Origin: JAGXOF01 sp046545575
Lineage (GTDB): Bacteria; Chloroflexota; Dehalococcoidia; SZUA-161; SpSt-899
Direction: 5' to 3'
Assembly: GCA_046545575.1 (NCBI GenBank)
Contig: JBKGZM010000030.1
Span: 1-21,768 of the forward strand
DNA length: 21,768 nucleotides
The first letter of the stretch is position 1. Each line of letters opens with the position of its first letter. Positions 1-6,599 of this stretch are shown here, piece after piece. The notes below the pieces were generated by a model that was not told the DNA's origin, made no database searches, and was given only the letters and a program-made list of their open reading frames with translations. The position numbers were made by a program, and so were the translations under genes.

Positions 1-173
1 TTTTCTTGTTTACCAATAGGATATCTTAACCCGAGCCCCCTTCATAGTATCTTTTGAGATGACAGCGTTACGCCTTAAAACAACTCCCAATGGTAGACTC
101 CGTTAAGGCTTTCTATCTTGTTTCATTTTACACGTCGGGCTCCCCTTCATCAATTGAGGGAGAAAAACAAGGA

Positions 174-263
174 TGTCATTTCGAGTCCGCCCACGGCGGA
201 CGAGAAATCTTGTGTCATCCCACATTCAAGCCTTGGGGATTTCTCCCTTCGGTCGAAATGACA
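174..263. repeat. Inverted-repeat element, TGTCATTTCGA type
   Basis: An 11-bp terminal inverted repeat (TGTCATTTCGA at 174-184, TCGAAATGACA at 253-263) encloses a second inverted repeat, GAGAAATC (202-209) and GATTTCTC (238-245). There is also a GTCCGCC..GGCGGAC stem near 185-200. Size and nesting resemble non-coding REP/MITE-like elements dispersed between genes. Mobility is inferred, not seen. Confidence 0.7.
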
Positions 264-306
264 CAGTAGGGGGCAGCGTTGTCACAGTAGGCGAGGCCGC
301 TTCCCC

Positions 307-338
307 GGGCAGGAGGGCCGACGTCGGCCCTCCTGCCC
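307..338. repeat. Perfect 32-bp palindrome
   Basis: The arm GGGCAGGAGGGCCGAC (307-322) is followed with no spacer by its exact reverse complement (323-338), centred on ACGT. It could form a cruciform, or a very stable RNA hairpin if transcribed. It abuts the GAAA-loop hairpin at 344-363, so the two may belong to one compound repeat element. Confidence 0.85.
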
Positions 339-343
339 ATGTC

Positions 344-363
344 ATTCCGGCGAAAGCCGGAAT
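344..363. repeat. REP-like hairpin with GAAA loop
   Basis: ATTCCGGC (344-351), loop GAAA, GCCGGAAT (356-363), followed by CCAGA. A near-identical copy with one base change in the right arm lies at 3422-3441, between the convergent nudix and cinA genes. This makes it a dispersed family within the window. Confidence 0.75.
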
Positions 364-467
364 CCAGAACAACCAAGAACTAGCGGGCCAAGTCGGGAAC
401 GACGTCCCTGCCACCCATCAACTGCGGACTGTTAACCGTTGGCTGTTGACTGCCGACTCCTAACGAT

Positions 468-496
468 TTGTCCTTCCCGCCCACAGGGTTTATAAT
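468..496 (+). promoter_or_regulatory. Promoter of the HD-domain gene
   Basis: TTGTCC (468-473), a 17-nt spacer and a perfect TATAAT (491-496). Transcription would start near 503, immediately before the ribosome site AGGAAAGGGGG, so the leader would be very short. Confidence 0.55.
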
Positions 497-519
497 TTCA
501 CGTAGGAAAGGGGGTGCAA

Positions 520-1086
520 ATGGAGGAACATGTACCGACATACGAGGAAGCCCTCTCGCTTCTCAAGGAGTTCAATCAGAACGAGAATCTTCTCAAACAC
601 GCCTACGCCGTCGAAGGGGCGATGCGCTACATGGCACGCCAGCGCGGGGAGGACGAGGAGAAGTGGGGCATCATCGGACTTGTGCACGATCTCGACTACG
701 AGCGCTGGCCAGACCAGCACTGCAAAAAGACGGAGGAGATACTGACGGAACGCGGCTGGCCTCAGGAGTACATCAGGGCAATCATCTCCCACGGCTGGGG
801 AATAGTCACCAACGTTGAGCCGCAAACGGAAATGGAGAAAACCCTTTACGCCGTCGACGAACTGACAGGCCTCGTCACCGCAGCGGCACTGGTCCGCCCC
901 TCCAAAAGCGTGAGCGACCTGGAGGCAAAGTCGGTGATGAAGAAATGGAAGGATAAATCGTTTGCCGCCGGGGTTGACCGTTCCATCGTCGAGAAAGGCA
1001 CGGAAATGCTGAATATGGATCTCCGCGATCTGGTCAGCGAGGTAATCATGGGCATGCGTGAGGTCTCGGACAGGATCGGTTTGTAA
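520..1086 (+). CDS. HD-domain phosphohydrolase (HDIG-type), hypothetical
   Basis: A protein of about 188 residues with the metal-binding pattern of HD-superfamily hydrolases: H27, the doublet H56-D57 (in LVHDLDY), H91 (in IISHGWG) and D113 (in AVDELTGLV). This is the single-domain, non-membrane form. The family hydrolyses phosphate esters of nucleotides or related compounds, but the substrate cannot be read from the sequence. I prefer ATG 520, because the predicted transcript begins near 503. An in-frame GTG at 514 with AGGA six bases upstream would add two residues. It is probably monocistronic: a double-hairpin repeat follows at 1142-1193. Family confidence is high, function unknown. Confidence 0.8.
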   Translation: MEEHVPTYEEALSLLKEFNQNENLLKHAYAVEGAMRYMARQRGEDEEKWGIIGLVHDLDYERWPDQHCKKTEEILTERGWPQEYIRAIISHGWGIVTNVEPQTEMEKTLYAVDELTGLVTAAALVRPSKSVSDLEAKSVMKKWKDKSFAAGVDRSIVEKGTEMLNMDLRDLVSEVIMGMREVSDRIGL

Positions 1087-1141
1087 TAGCCAACTACACC
1101 AATTGGTATCGGTACTACAAAGCTCTGCCCCCTCCCTCTAA

Positions 1142-1193
1142 CTCCCTCCCGCCAGGGGAGGGAGGATTTTCCCTCTCCCTTGACGGGAGAGGG
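1142..1193. repeat. Double-hairpin G/C-strand repeat
   Basis: Two adjacent stems: CTCCCTCCC (1142-1150) with GGGAGGGAG (1156-1164), and CCCTCTCCC (1171-1179) with GGGAGAGGG (1185-1193). The sequence then continues into GATGAGGGTGAT. A related element is at 18488-18560. It lies between the HD gene and the DUF523 gene and could also terminate transcription, although no U-tract follows. Confidence 0.65.
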
Positions 1194-1223
1194 ACAGGAT
1201 GAGGGTGATATTTGTACATAATC

Positions 1224-1670
1224 ATGAAACTCGTCAGCGCGTGCCTGCTCGGAATACGGTGCACCTGGAGAGGCAACGACTCATACAGGAATGAGCGGAT
1301 CATCGAACTTTCCCAATCCGAACTATTGATCCCCGTTTGCCCCGAACAACTGGGAGGACTACCCACTCCCAGGCCACCACAGGAACTGCAGTCCACCACA
1401 GGCGAGGATATCCTTGACGGTAAGGGCACTGTCAAAAACCAGGAGGGCAGAGACGTCACCCAACATTTCATCCGAGGAGCACATGAAACCCTGCAAATCG
1501 CCAGACGACTCGACATCGATGAATTCATTGGCAGATTCGGAAGTCCTTCATGCGGCTGTGACCACATCTACGACGGCTCGTTCTCAGGAAAGCTAGTCCC
1601 AGGCAATGGAGTCACGACAGCACTGCTGGCGAGAAATGGCATAAGGGTAACTTCGGAGCACGAACTGTAG
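1224..1670 (+). CDS. DUF523 family protein
   Basis: A 148-residue protein carrying the full conserved pattern of DUF523 (YbbK-like): an N-terminal KLVSACLLGIRCTWRG with paired cysteines, CPEQLGGLPTPRPP in the middle, GSPSCGCDHIYDGSFSG, and the GNGVTTALL tail. The five or so conserved cysteines suggest metal or Fe-S binding, but the family has no firmly assigned reaction, so I give none. ATG 1224 gives the canonical start MKLVSACLLG. An in-frame TTG at 1212 has a better ribosome site (GAGGG, provided by the end of the upstream repeat), so the start is uncertain by four residues. It stands alone, with repeats on both sides. Confidence 0.85.
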   Translation: MKLVSACLLGIRCTWRGNDSYRNERIIELSQSELLIPVCPEQLGGLPTPRPPQELQSTTGEDILDGKGTVKNQEGRDVTQHFIRGAHETLQIARRLDIDEFIGRFGSPSCGCDHIYDGSFSGKLVPGNGVTTALLARNGIRVTSEHEL

Positions 1671-1712
1671 TCACGGCCCTGACGCGTCGATTCTCTGGCC
1701 AGGTTTCACGAG

Positions 1713-1848
1713 TGTCATTGCGAGTACGCCTCTGGCGGAGGCCACAGGCATACGACGCGGCAATCTCATTAATCCCCCTTAGTCCCCCTTTAGCAAGGGG
1801 GGATTTAGGGGGATTGCTTCGCCCACCTGCGGCGGGCTCGCAATGACA
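1713..1848. repeat. 136-bp nested inverted-repeat element, TGTCATTGCGAG type
   Basis: The 12-bp termini TGTCATTGCGAG (1713-1724) and CTCGCAATGACA (1837-1848) are exact inverted repeats. Within it is a separate element, AATCCCCCTTA at 1771 to TTTAGGGGGATT ending at 1815, whose own arms enclose CCCCCTTT..AAGGGGGG. It looks as if one repeat inserted into another. It has no coding capacity and resembles a MITE that would need a transposase elsewhere. Confidence 0.75.
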
Positions 1849-1903
1849 TACCAAGCCACCGCTTACAGTTTGCCCCACAGGCATCGCAGTCAGCGGCCTG
1901 ATT

Positions 1904-1912
1904 TGTTATAAT
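1904..1912 (+). promoter_or_regulatory. Extended -10 promoter of the sirtuin-nudix operon
   Basis: TGTTATAAT gives a perfect -10 box preceded by the TGn extension. No good -35 box lies 16-18 bases upstream, as expected for an extended -10 promoter. The transcript would start near 1919 with a leader of about 78 nt. Confidence 0.5.
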
Positions 1913-1996
1913 GTAAGCGTTCAGCACTCAGCTTTCCGCTGTTGGGCTGAACACCCACCGAGAAGCTCTTGTTACACCAGACAAGGGGGGATAAGC

Positions 1997-2791
1997 ATGG
2001 CTGAAGAAGAACAAACCAATGCCCTTATCGAGAAAGCAGCAGACCTGATTGTCAACGGCAAAAAGATCGTGGTGTTCACAGGAGCGGGGGTGAGCACCGA
2101 ATCCGGCATCCCCGATTTCAGAAGTCCGGGCGGAATCTGGACGAGATATGACCCCGACATCTTCACCTATGAAAGGTTCGTGAATGACCCGGAAGCCAGA
2201 AAAACGCACTGGCAGCTCCTCGCGGGCAGGGAGTTTATCACTCCCGATGTCCAGCCAAACGCGTCTCACTACGCCGCAGCTGAACTCGAAAAGATGGGCA
2301 AACTGAGCTGTGTCATCACGCAAAACGTAGACAACCTCCACGAGCGAGCGAGGAATTCCCCCGAGAAGGTACTCCACCTTCACGGCAACCTCGAGAACGC
2401 CAAATGTCTCGGCTGTGGCTACAGTGTAAGCATGGACGAGGTACGCACATGGTTTGAGTCGGGAACAGAGGTACCGGACTGCCCCCAGTGCGGAGGCCTT
2501 CTTAAGCCGGATGCTGTTTTCTTCGGTGAAGCGTTGCCAATGCAGGAACTGAACGAAGCACAGCACCGGTCACAGAACTGCGATGTCTGCGTAGTCATTG
2601 GCTCTTCGCTGGTGGTCTACCCGGCCGCTCTTATGCCACATTATGCAGAACAAGCAGGGGCTCGGATGATAATCGTCAATCGCGATCCCACGGACCTGGA
2701 TAGCTCCTCCGATGTATGTATCCATGCAAGCGCCGGCGAGACAATGTCCCAGATTATGGAGCTGGTAAGAGCGCAACTGAAAGAGTCCTGA
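1997..2791 (+). CDS. cobB: NAD-dependent protein deacylase, Sir2/CobB family
   Basis: A 264-residue sirtuin that removes acyl groups from lysine using NAD+, in the cytoplasm. Visible motifs: the NAD-binding GAGVSTESGIPDFR (29-42), TQNVDNLH (109-115), the catalytic histidine H129 in LHLHGN, and a zinc site made of C137/C140 and C162/C165. Length is typical of the single-domain bacterial form. The ATG is preceded by a purine-rich AAGGGGGGAT. The Nudix gene begins three bases after the stop, so the two are co-transcribed. In an organism that handles many acyl-CoAs, a deacylase paired with a CoA-pyrophosphatase-like Nudix enzyme suggests acyl-stress housekeeping, which is inference. Whether it prefers acetyl or longer acyl groups is not clear. 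Confidence 0.92.
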   Translation: MAEEEQTNALIEKAADLIVNGKKIVVFTGAGVSTESGIPDFRSPGGIWTRYDPDIFTYERFVNDPEARKTHWQLLAGREFITPDVQPNASHYAAAELEKMGKLSCVITQNVDNLHERARNSPEKVLHLHGNLENAKCLGCGYSVSMDEVRTWFESGTEVPDCPQCGGLLKPDAVFFGEALPMQELNEAQHRSQNCDVCVVIGSSLVVYPAALMPHYAEQAGARMIIVNRDPTDLDSSSDVCIHASAGETMSQIMELVRAQLKES

Positions 2792-2794
2792 ACT

Positions 2795-3376
2795 ATGTCA
2801 TCGACAGACTATTTCAAGCACCGGCTCAGGAAACTCCTTGCCAATCGAGAGAAAAGGCAGATCGGCGAGACGAGACTCACCGCATCAGCGGTGCTGATCC
2901 CGATCTACGAAGACAACGGGGAATACCACCTGCTCTTCACCAGGAGGAGCAACTCAGTGGAAAGCCATAAAGGTGATTTCACCTTCCCCGGCGGGAAGAG
3001 AGACAATTGCGACGAAAACCTCCTCGCCACCGCTTTAAGGGAGAGTTTCGAGGAAATAGGACTCGACCCTCAAGACACCGAGGTCCTGGGAGAATTCGAC
3101 GATGAACAAACCCTCACCAGCAAGTTTGTTATCGCCCCCTTCGTAGCCTTTATCCCTTATCCGTATGAATTCCGAATCAATCCCTATGAGGTGCAAGAAA
3201 TCATAGGAGTCCCGCTTTCAGCGCTTAAGGATGAGAACAATCTTCAGGTGAAGTTAGTAACCAGAGGGCAAAAGACCTTCAACGACTGTACATACAATTA
3301 CCAAGGCAACATTATCTGGGGAGCTACCGCAAGGATCGTTAATAATCTTGTCAAACTGATTTCCAGCGGGGAGTGA
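2795..3376 (+). CDS. Nudix hydrolase, CoA pyrophosphatase (NudL-like)
   Basis: A 193-residue Nudix protein. The Nudix helix ends in ALRESFEEIGL (80-90), with the metal-binding E83, E86 and E87. Just before it is the subfamily signature of coenzyme-A diphosphatases: LLFTRRSNSVESHKG (46-60) leading into FTFPGG. That pairing is what separates NudL/PCD1-type enzymes, which split CoA or oxidised CoA into phosphopantetheine and 3',5'-ADP, from general Nudix enzymes. Its ribosome site would lie inside the end of the sirtuin gene and is weak (GAAAGAG), so translational coupling is likely. The element at 3419-3485 ends the transcript region. The exact substrate is inferred from subfamily only. Confidence 0.85.
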   Translation: MSSTDYFKHRLRKLLANREKRQIGETRLTASAVLIPIYEDNGEYHLLFTRRSNSVESHKGDFTFPGGKRDNCDENLLATALRESFEEIGLDPQDTEVLGEFDDEQTLTSKFVIAPFVAFIPYPYEFRINPYEVQEIIGVPLSALKDENNLQVKLVTRGQKTFNDCTYNYQGNIIWGATARIVNNLVKLISSGE

Positions 3377-3418
3377 CCATTGAAGCTTCGCCAGAGGAGA
3401 TAGAAAATAGTGAGCACC

Positions 3419-3485
3419 GTCATTCCGGCGAAAGCTGGAATCCAGAAGATTTCAATACTGGATTCCGTGTCAAGCACGGAATGAC
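3419..3485. repeat. REP-like element between convergent genes
   Basis: It begins with GTCATTCCG (3419-3427) and ends with CGGAATGAC (3477-3485). Two hairpins lie inside: ATTCCGGC-GAAA-GCTGGAAT (a copy of the 344-363 hairpin with one change) and ATTCCGTG-TCAAG-CACGGAAT. It sits between two converging stop codons (3376 and 3497), where it could act as a bidirectional transcription block. Confidence 0.7.
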
Positions 3486-3496
3486 ACATCGAATGG

Positions 3497-4732
3497 CTAC
3501 CCTTGCACGAGTTTTTTCAGTTCCACCAGAGCTTTAGTAGCCGCATGTGATTTTATCCGCCACCGCGGGCCGGGGAAGACGGCATGAGCCGAGCCCGTAA
3601 CTGATCCATTTGCAACCCCAACATAGACCGTCCCCACAGGCTTGTCTTCCTGCTTCTCAGGTCCGGCAACACCGGTTATTCCCACTCCCACATCCGCCCC
3701 CAACCGCTCCCTCGCTGCCTGTGCCATCGCCTCTGCAACCTGAGAGCTGATGACCCCGTACTGAGCAATAAGATCATGGTCAACCCCAAAGCTCTCCTTC
3801 GCTTCGGAGGCATACGCTACCAGGCCACCCGCAAAATACTCAGAGCTCCCCGAAACATTAGTTATCAAATTAGCCAGGAGGCCACCGGTACACGACTCCA
3901 TCGTCGCAAGCGTAAGGCCTCGCTCACGGAGCAGCTCTCCCACAGTTTGCTCCAGAAGCTCATCGTCCACGCCCCAAATATAGTCGCCCATCACAGAACG
4001 AATATCCGCCTCCACCGGAGCGATCAATCTTTCAGCACTATCCTGATCAGGAGCACCTGCTGTAAGCCGCACCTCTATGCCACTCGTCTTTGAATAAACT
4101 CCGATTGATAGGTTTGCGGGAGGAGAAAACGGACGTATCATCTCATCGACTGTGGCCTCTGACAACCCGAATATCTTGAGAGTGCGGGAAATTATTCTTG
4201 AAGCGCCTACTGTTTCCTGGAGCTTTCCCTTGATCTCCTTCTCCCACATCCGCTGCATTTCCCAGGGTGGACCCGGCAAGGCCAGTATAATCTTCCCCTC
4301 ACGTTCCACCCACCATCCTGGAGCAGTGCCACGCGGATTAGGGATCGCTGTGGCCGAAGGGATCAGGGTCGCCTGTTTGAGATTGCTCTCCGGCATCTCG
4401 TGTGACAAACGATGGTACATATCCCTGAGCCGTTGCTCGAGCTCCGGATCGACCTTCATCTCCTCACCAAGCACTTCTGCAATAGATTCCCTGGTTAAAT
4501 CATCGGCAGTGGGACCAAGCCCCCCAGTGGTGATAACGAGGTCTGATCCGCCTTCGGCGGACCATGCATGCCTCAGCACCTCCGCTATCATGGGCTGGCT
4601 GTCCCCCACCTGGACAGTTCGCTGCAGCTCAATACCCAGCTGAGGTAGTTCCCCGGAAAGATAAGGGATATTGGTATCGGTGATCTTGCCGAGCAGGATC
4701 TCACTTCCGATAGAGATTACTTCTGCCCGCAC
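3497..4732 (-). CDS. cinA: CinA family protein with nicotinamide-nucleotide amidase domain
   Basis: 411 residues with the standard two-domain layout. The N-terminal part (about 1-170) is the MoeA/MogA-like domain, starting EVISIGSEILLGKITDTN and carrying TTGGLGPTADDLT; in this family it is linked to ADP-ribose pyrophosphatase activity. The C-terminal part (about 255-411) is PncC, with ATMESCTGGLLA and VGITGVAGP, which deamidates NMN to nicotinate mononucleotide in pyridine-nucleotide recycling. The start is GTG. One base separates it from the stop of the propeller gene, and its ribosome site AGGAG lies within the four glutamate codons that end that protein, so the two are translated together. 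An NAD-salvage role would fit the NAD-consuming sirtuin nearby, but that gene is on the other strand. Confidence 0.93.
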   Translation of the reverse strand: MRAEVISIGSEILLGKITDTNIPYLSGELPQLGIELQRTVQVGDSQPMIAEVLRHAWSAEGGSDLVITTGGLGPTADDLTRESIAEVLGEEMKVDPELEQRLRDMYHRLSHEMPESNLKQATLIPSATAIPNPRGTAPGWWVEREGKIILALPGPPWEMQRMWEKEIKGKLQETVGASRIISRTLKIFGLSEATVDEMIRPFSPPANLSIGVYSKTSGIEVRLTAGAPDQDSAERLIAPVEADIRSVMGDYIWGVDDELLEQTVGELLRERGLTLATMESCTGGLLANLITNVSGSSEYFAGGLVAYASEAKESFGVDHDLIAQYGVISSQVAEAMAQAARERLGADVGVGITGVAGPEKQEDKPVGTVYVGVANGSVTGSAHAVFPGPRWRIKSHAATKALVELKKLVQG

Positions 4733-4733
4733 T

Positions 4734-5729
4734 TTACTCCTCTTCTTCCCACACTATATGTGCCCCGTAGATATCCCAGTTGCCGTTCCGCTTATCCATC
4801 CATACTACGGTGTTACCACTGATGGCCGGATGCCACTGCTCGGCGGAATCGGTACAGATAGCAAATTCCTCAGGAGAAGCCAGGTCAGAAGCGTAGATAT
4901 CCCAGTTCCCATGGCGTCTATCCCTCCAAACCGCCATGTTGCCATCGACCGCCGGGCTCTGTTGTTCCGCACTGTCGGTACATATAGGAAACTCATCCCC
5001 GATCTCAAGGTCGTAGCCGTAAATATCAGAACTCTCATTACGCCCATCAACCCAGACCACCGTGCTACTGCTTACAGAGGGATACCGCTGACCGTTGAGC
5101 CTGTCAGTTATCTGTCGTTCGCTTTCGCTGAGAATATCATAGCTGTAGATATCCCAGTTTCCGTTTCGCACATCCTCCCAGACAACAATGTTGCGGCTGA
5201 TATCGGGGTTGTCCTGTTCATCCGGGTCAGTGCAGATGGCGAATTCGGAGTCGGTTTCTAAATTGTAACCGTAGATGTCAGGATTGCCATTTCGCTCATC
5301 AACCCAGACAACAATGTCTCCTGCGATTGCCGGTTTGGTCTGATCGCCGGGCTTCTTACAAATATAGAATTCCCATCCCGTTTCGATATCATACCCGTAG
5401 ATGTCCCAATCACCCTCGCGGTTATCAGCCCAGACCACTGTTCTACCACTTATGTCAGGGTCATTCTCCAGGCTCGGGCTGGAACAGATAGTTAGTTCGG
5501 CTTTATCCTCAAAGGCATAGGCCTGAATGTTATCGTTGAGGGATTCATCCCGTTCCTGCCACACAACCACCCCGGCACTTATAGCAGGATGGCGCTGCCA
5601 TGTGGGATTATCGGTGACCACGAATTCCTCGGTGGTCCGGGTCGGACCGGAGATGCATGAGAGCGAGACAGACGTGAAAAGAAAGAGGATAGCGGAAGAG
5701 AAAATCAACAGCCTGGATTGTATGTTCAT
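4734..5729 (-). CDS. Seven-bladed beta-propeller lipoprotein (TolB/WD40-like repeats)
   Basis: 331 residues. A basic start, a hydrophobic stretch (7-24) and VSLSC, with C25 as lipidation site, mark a lipoprotein signal peptide, so the protein should be anchored outside the membrane. From about residue 47 there are seven repeats of about 42 residues, each with the pattern P-x-I-S-x-x-x-VVW-x-D-x-R-NGNWDIYGYD-L followed by EFAICTD. The final repeat stops after its third strand, while the segment EEFVVTDN after the signal peptide supplies the missing fourth strand, so the propeller would close with the usual 'velcro' overlap. No enzymatic motif is visible and I assign no function. Its start is ATG with GGAG upstream. 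It lies 50 nt after thi4 and 1 nt before cinA. Confidence 0.8.
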   Translation of the reverse strand: MNIQSRLLIFSSAILFLFTSVSLSCISGPTRTTEEFVVTDNPTWQRHPAISAGVVVWQERDESLNDNIQAYAFEDKAELTICSSPSLENDPDISGRTVVWADNREGDWDIYGYDIETGWEFYICKKPGDQTKPAIAGDIVVWVDERNGNPDIYGYNLETDSEFAICTDPDEQDNPDISRNIVVWEDVRNGNWDIYSYDILSESERQITDRLNGQRYPSVSSSTVVWVDGRNESSDIYGYDLEIGDEFPICTDSAEQQSPAVDGNMAVWRDRRHGNWDIYASDLASPEEFAICTDSAEQWHPAISGNTVVWMDKRNGNWDIYGAHIVWEEEE

Positions 5730-5779
5730 CTTGCTCCGCGGGGTAAAACCCCTTGTTCGCTGTTTAGTAAATCCTTAAA

Positions 5780-6580
5780 TCACGACCGGGTTACTTTGGC
5801 ATCCTGCAATATTTGCGAGCCAACCTCAGCCGCTCTTTTCCCTGATAGTAGCATAGCCCCGAATGTCGGGCCCATGCGCGGCAGGCCGTAGACAGCCCCA
5901 ACTGCCATCCCCATAGCGATCAGTCCCGGATGTATCTCCCCTGTATACTCCACTATAGCATCCTCGGACTTATCAATCCATAGAGCTCCCTCACCGGCTA
6001 TCTTTATCAAACCTCGCCCCTCCAGTTTTTTCACCACCGACGCATCATGCCCGGTCGCATCCATGACAAGTTTTGCCTCCAGTGGTACAGGGTCCAGCGT
6101 AGCTACCTCTTTCGGAAGATGGGCAATAGGGCTCCAGTTGATCACTATCCCAGCCACCCTGTTTTCCTCATGCAAGACGATATCCTCAACCAGGGTCAGG
6201 TTGGCAAACCTCACGCCTGCATCACAGGCAGCTGCGATAGTCCGCGAACAGGCATGAGGAGCATCCGCCACAAACAACCCCTCCTCCACCTCCTCACAGG
6301 GAACGCCAATATCAGAGAGGACCTTCTCAGCAGGAGCCCTGATCGTGAGCTTGTTCATGAAGTAACCCCCCACCCAGAAACCACCACCCAGGTAATTGTT
6401 CCTCTCAACTATCAGAACCTTGAATCCCTTCTCCGCCAGCTCCTTGCCCGCTATCAAGCCGCTGGGCCCTCCCCCAACGATTATCACATCGCTCTCTACA
6501 TATTCATCAAACTGGCGAAGGAAGGTCCTCGCTATCGCCCTGGTTATGTTTTTCTCACTCGCAGGATGGAATATCGCCAT
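5780..6580 (-). CDS. thi4: Thiamine thiazole synthase, Thi4 family (sulfide-using type)
   Basis: 266 residues. An FAD/NAD-binding Rossmann fold opens at SDVIIVGGGPSGLIAGKELA (about 30-49), followed by LIVERNNYLGGGFWVGGYF and, towards the end, MDATGHDASVV and GPTFGAMLLSGKRAAE. These are hallmarks of Thi4 and of its archaeal relatives, some long called ribulose-1,5-bisphosphate isomerase. It makes the thiazole half of thiamine from NAD, glycine and a sulfur source. All cysteines lie in the first half; none is in the central segment where the yeast-type protein donates its own sulfur. Free sulfide is therefore the likely donor, in keeping with an anaerobe. It follows thiC by 19 nt, with ribosome site GAGGAG, under the same TPP riboswitch, which supports the thiamine role. 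Confidence 0.87.
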   Translation of the reverse strand: MAIFHPASEKNITRAIARTFLRQFDEYVESDVIIVGGGPSGLIAGKELAEKGFKVLIVERNNYLGGGFWVGGYFMNKLTIRAPAEKVLSDIGVPCEEVEEGLFVADAPHACSRTIAAACDAGVRFANLTLVEDIVLHEENRVAGIVINWSPIAHLPKEVATLDPVPLEAKLVMDATGHDASVVKKLEGRGLIKIAGEGALWIDKSEDAIVEYTGEIHPGLIAMGMAVGAVYGLPRMGPTFGAMLLSGKRAAEVGSQILQDAKVTRS

Positions 6581-6599
6581 TTCTCGTTCTCCTCACTTC

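Larger units (their letters stand above)
1..513. other. Gene-free, repeat-rich left flank
   Basis: I see no credible gene in these 513 bases. Open frames exist, but they run through palindromic repeat sequence and lack ribosome sites; the peptide WIPAFAGMT on the minus strand is the usual conceptual translation of a REP-like element. The stretch holds a 90-bp inverted-repeat element (174-263), a 32-bp perfect palindrome (307-338), a hairpin with a GAAA loop (344-363), a degenerate GTTGACTG-like stretch near 424-464 and the promoter of the HD gene. Positions 1-170 show nothing I recognise. Confidence 0.6.
1671..1996. other. Intergenic region with nested repeat and sirtuin promoter
   Basis: This stretch holds the large inverted-repeat element at 1713-1848, the promoter of the sirtuin gene (about 1904-1912) and a short hairpin, GTTCAGC (1919-1925) with GCTGAAC (1946-1952), that would sit at the very 5' end of the sirtuin mRNA. 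I see no gene here. Confidence 0.6.

Noticed and set aside
173..463. Open frame of 96 codons on the plus strand (and one of 62 codons on the minus strand)
   Set aside because: Both run through palindromic repeats; the peptides are the usual conceptual translations of REP-like DNA and neither has a ribosome site.
3298..3489. Open frame of 63 codons on the minus strand
   Set aside because: It overlaps the end of the Nudix gene and the REP-like element, and contains the same WIPAFAGMT repeat translation.
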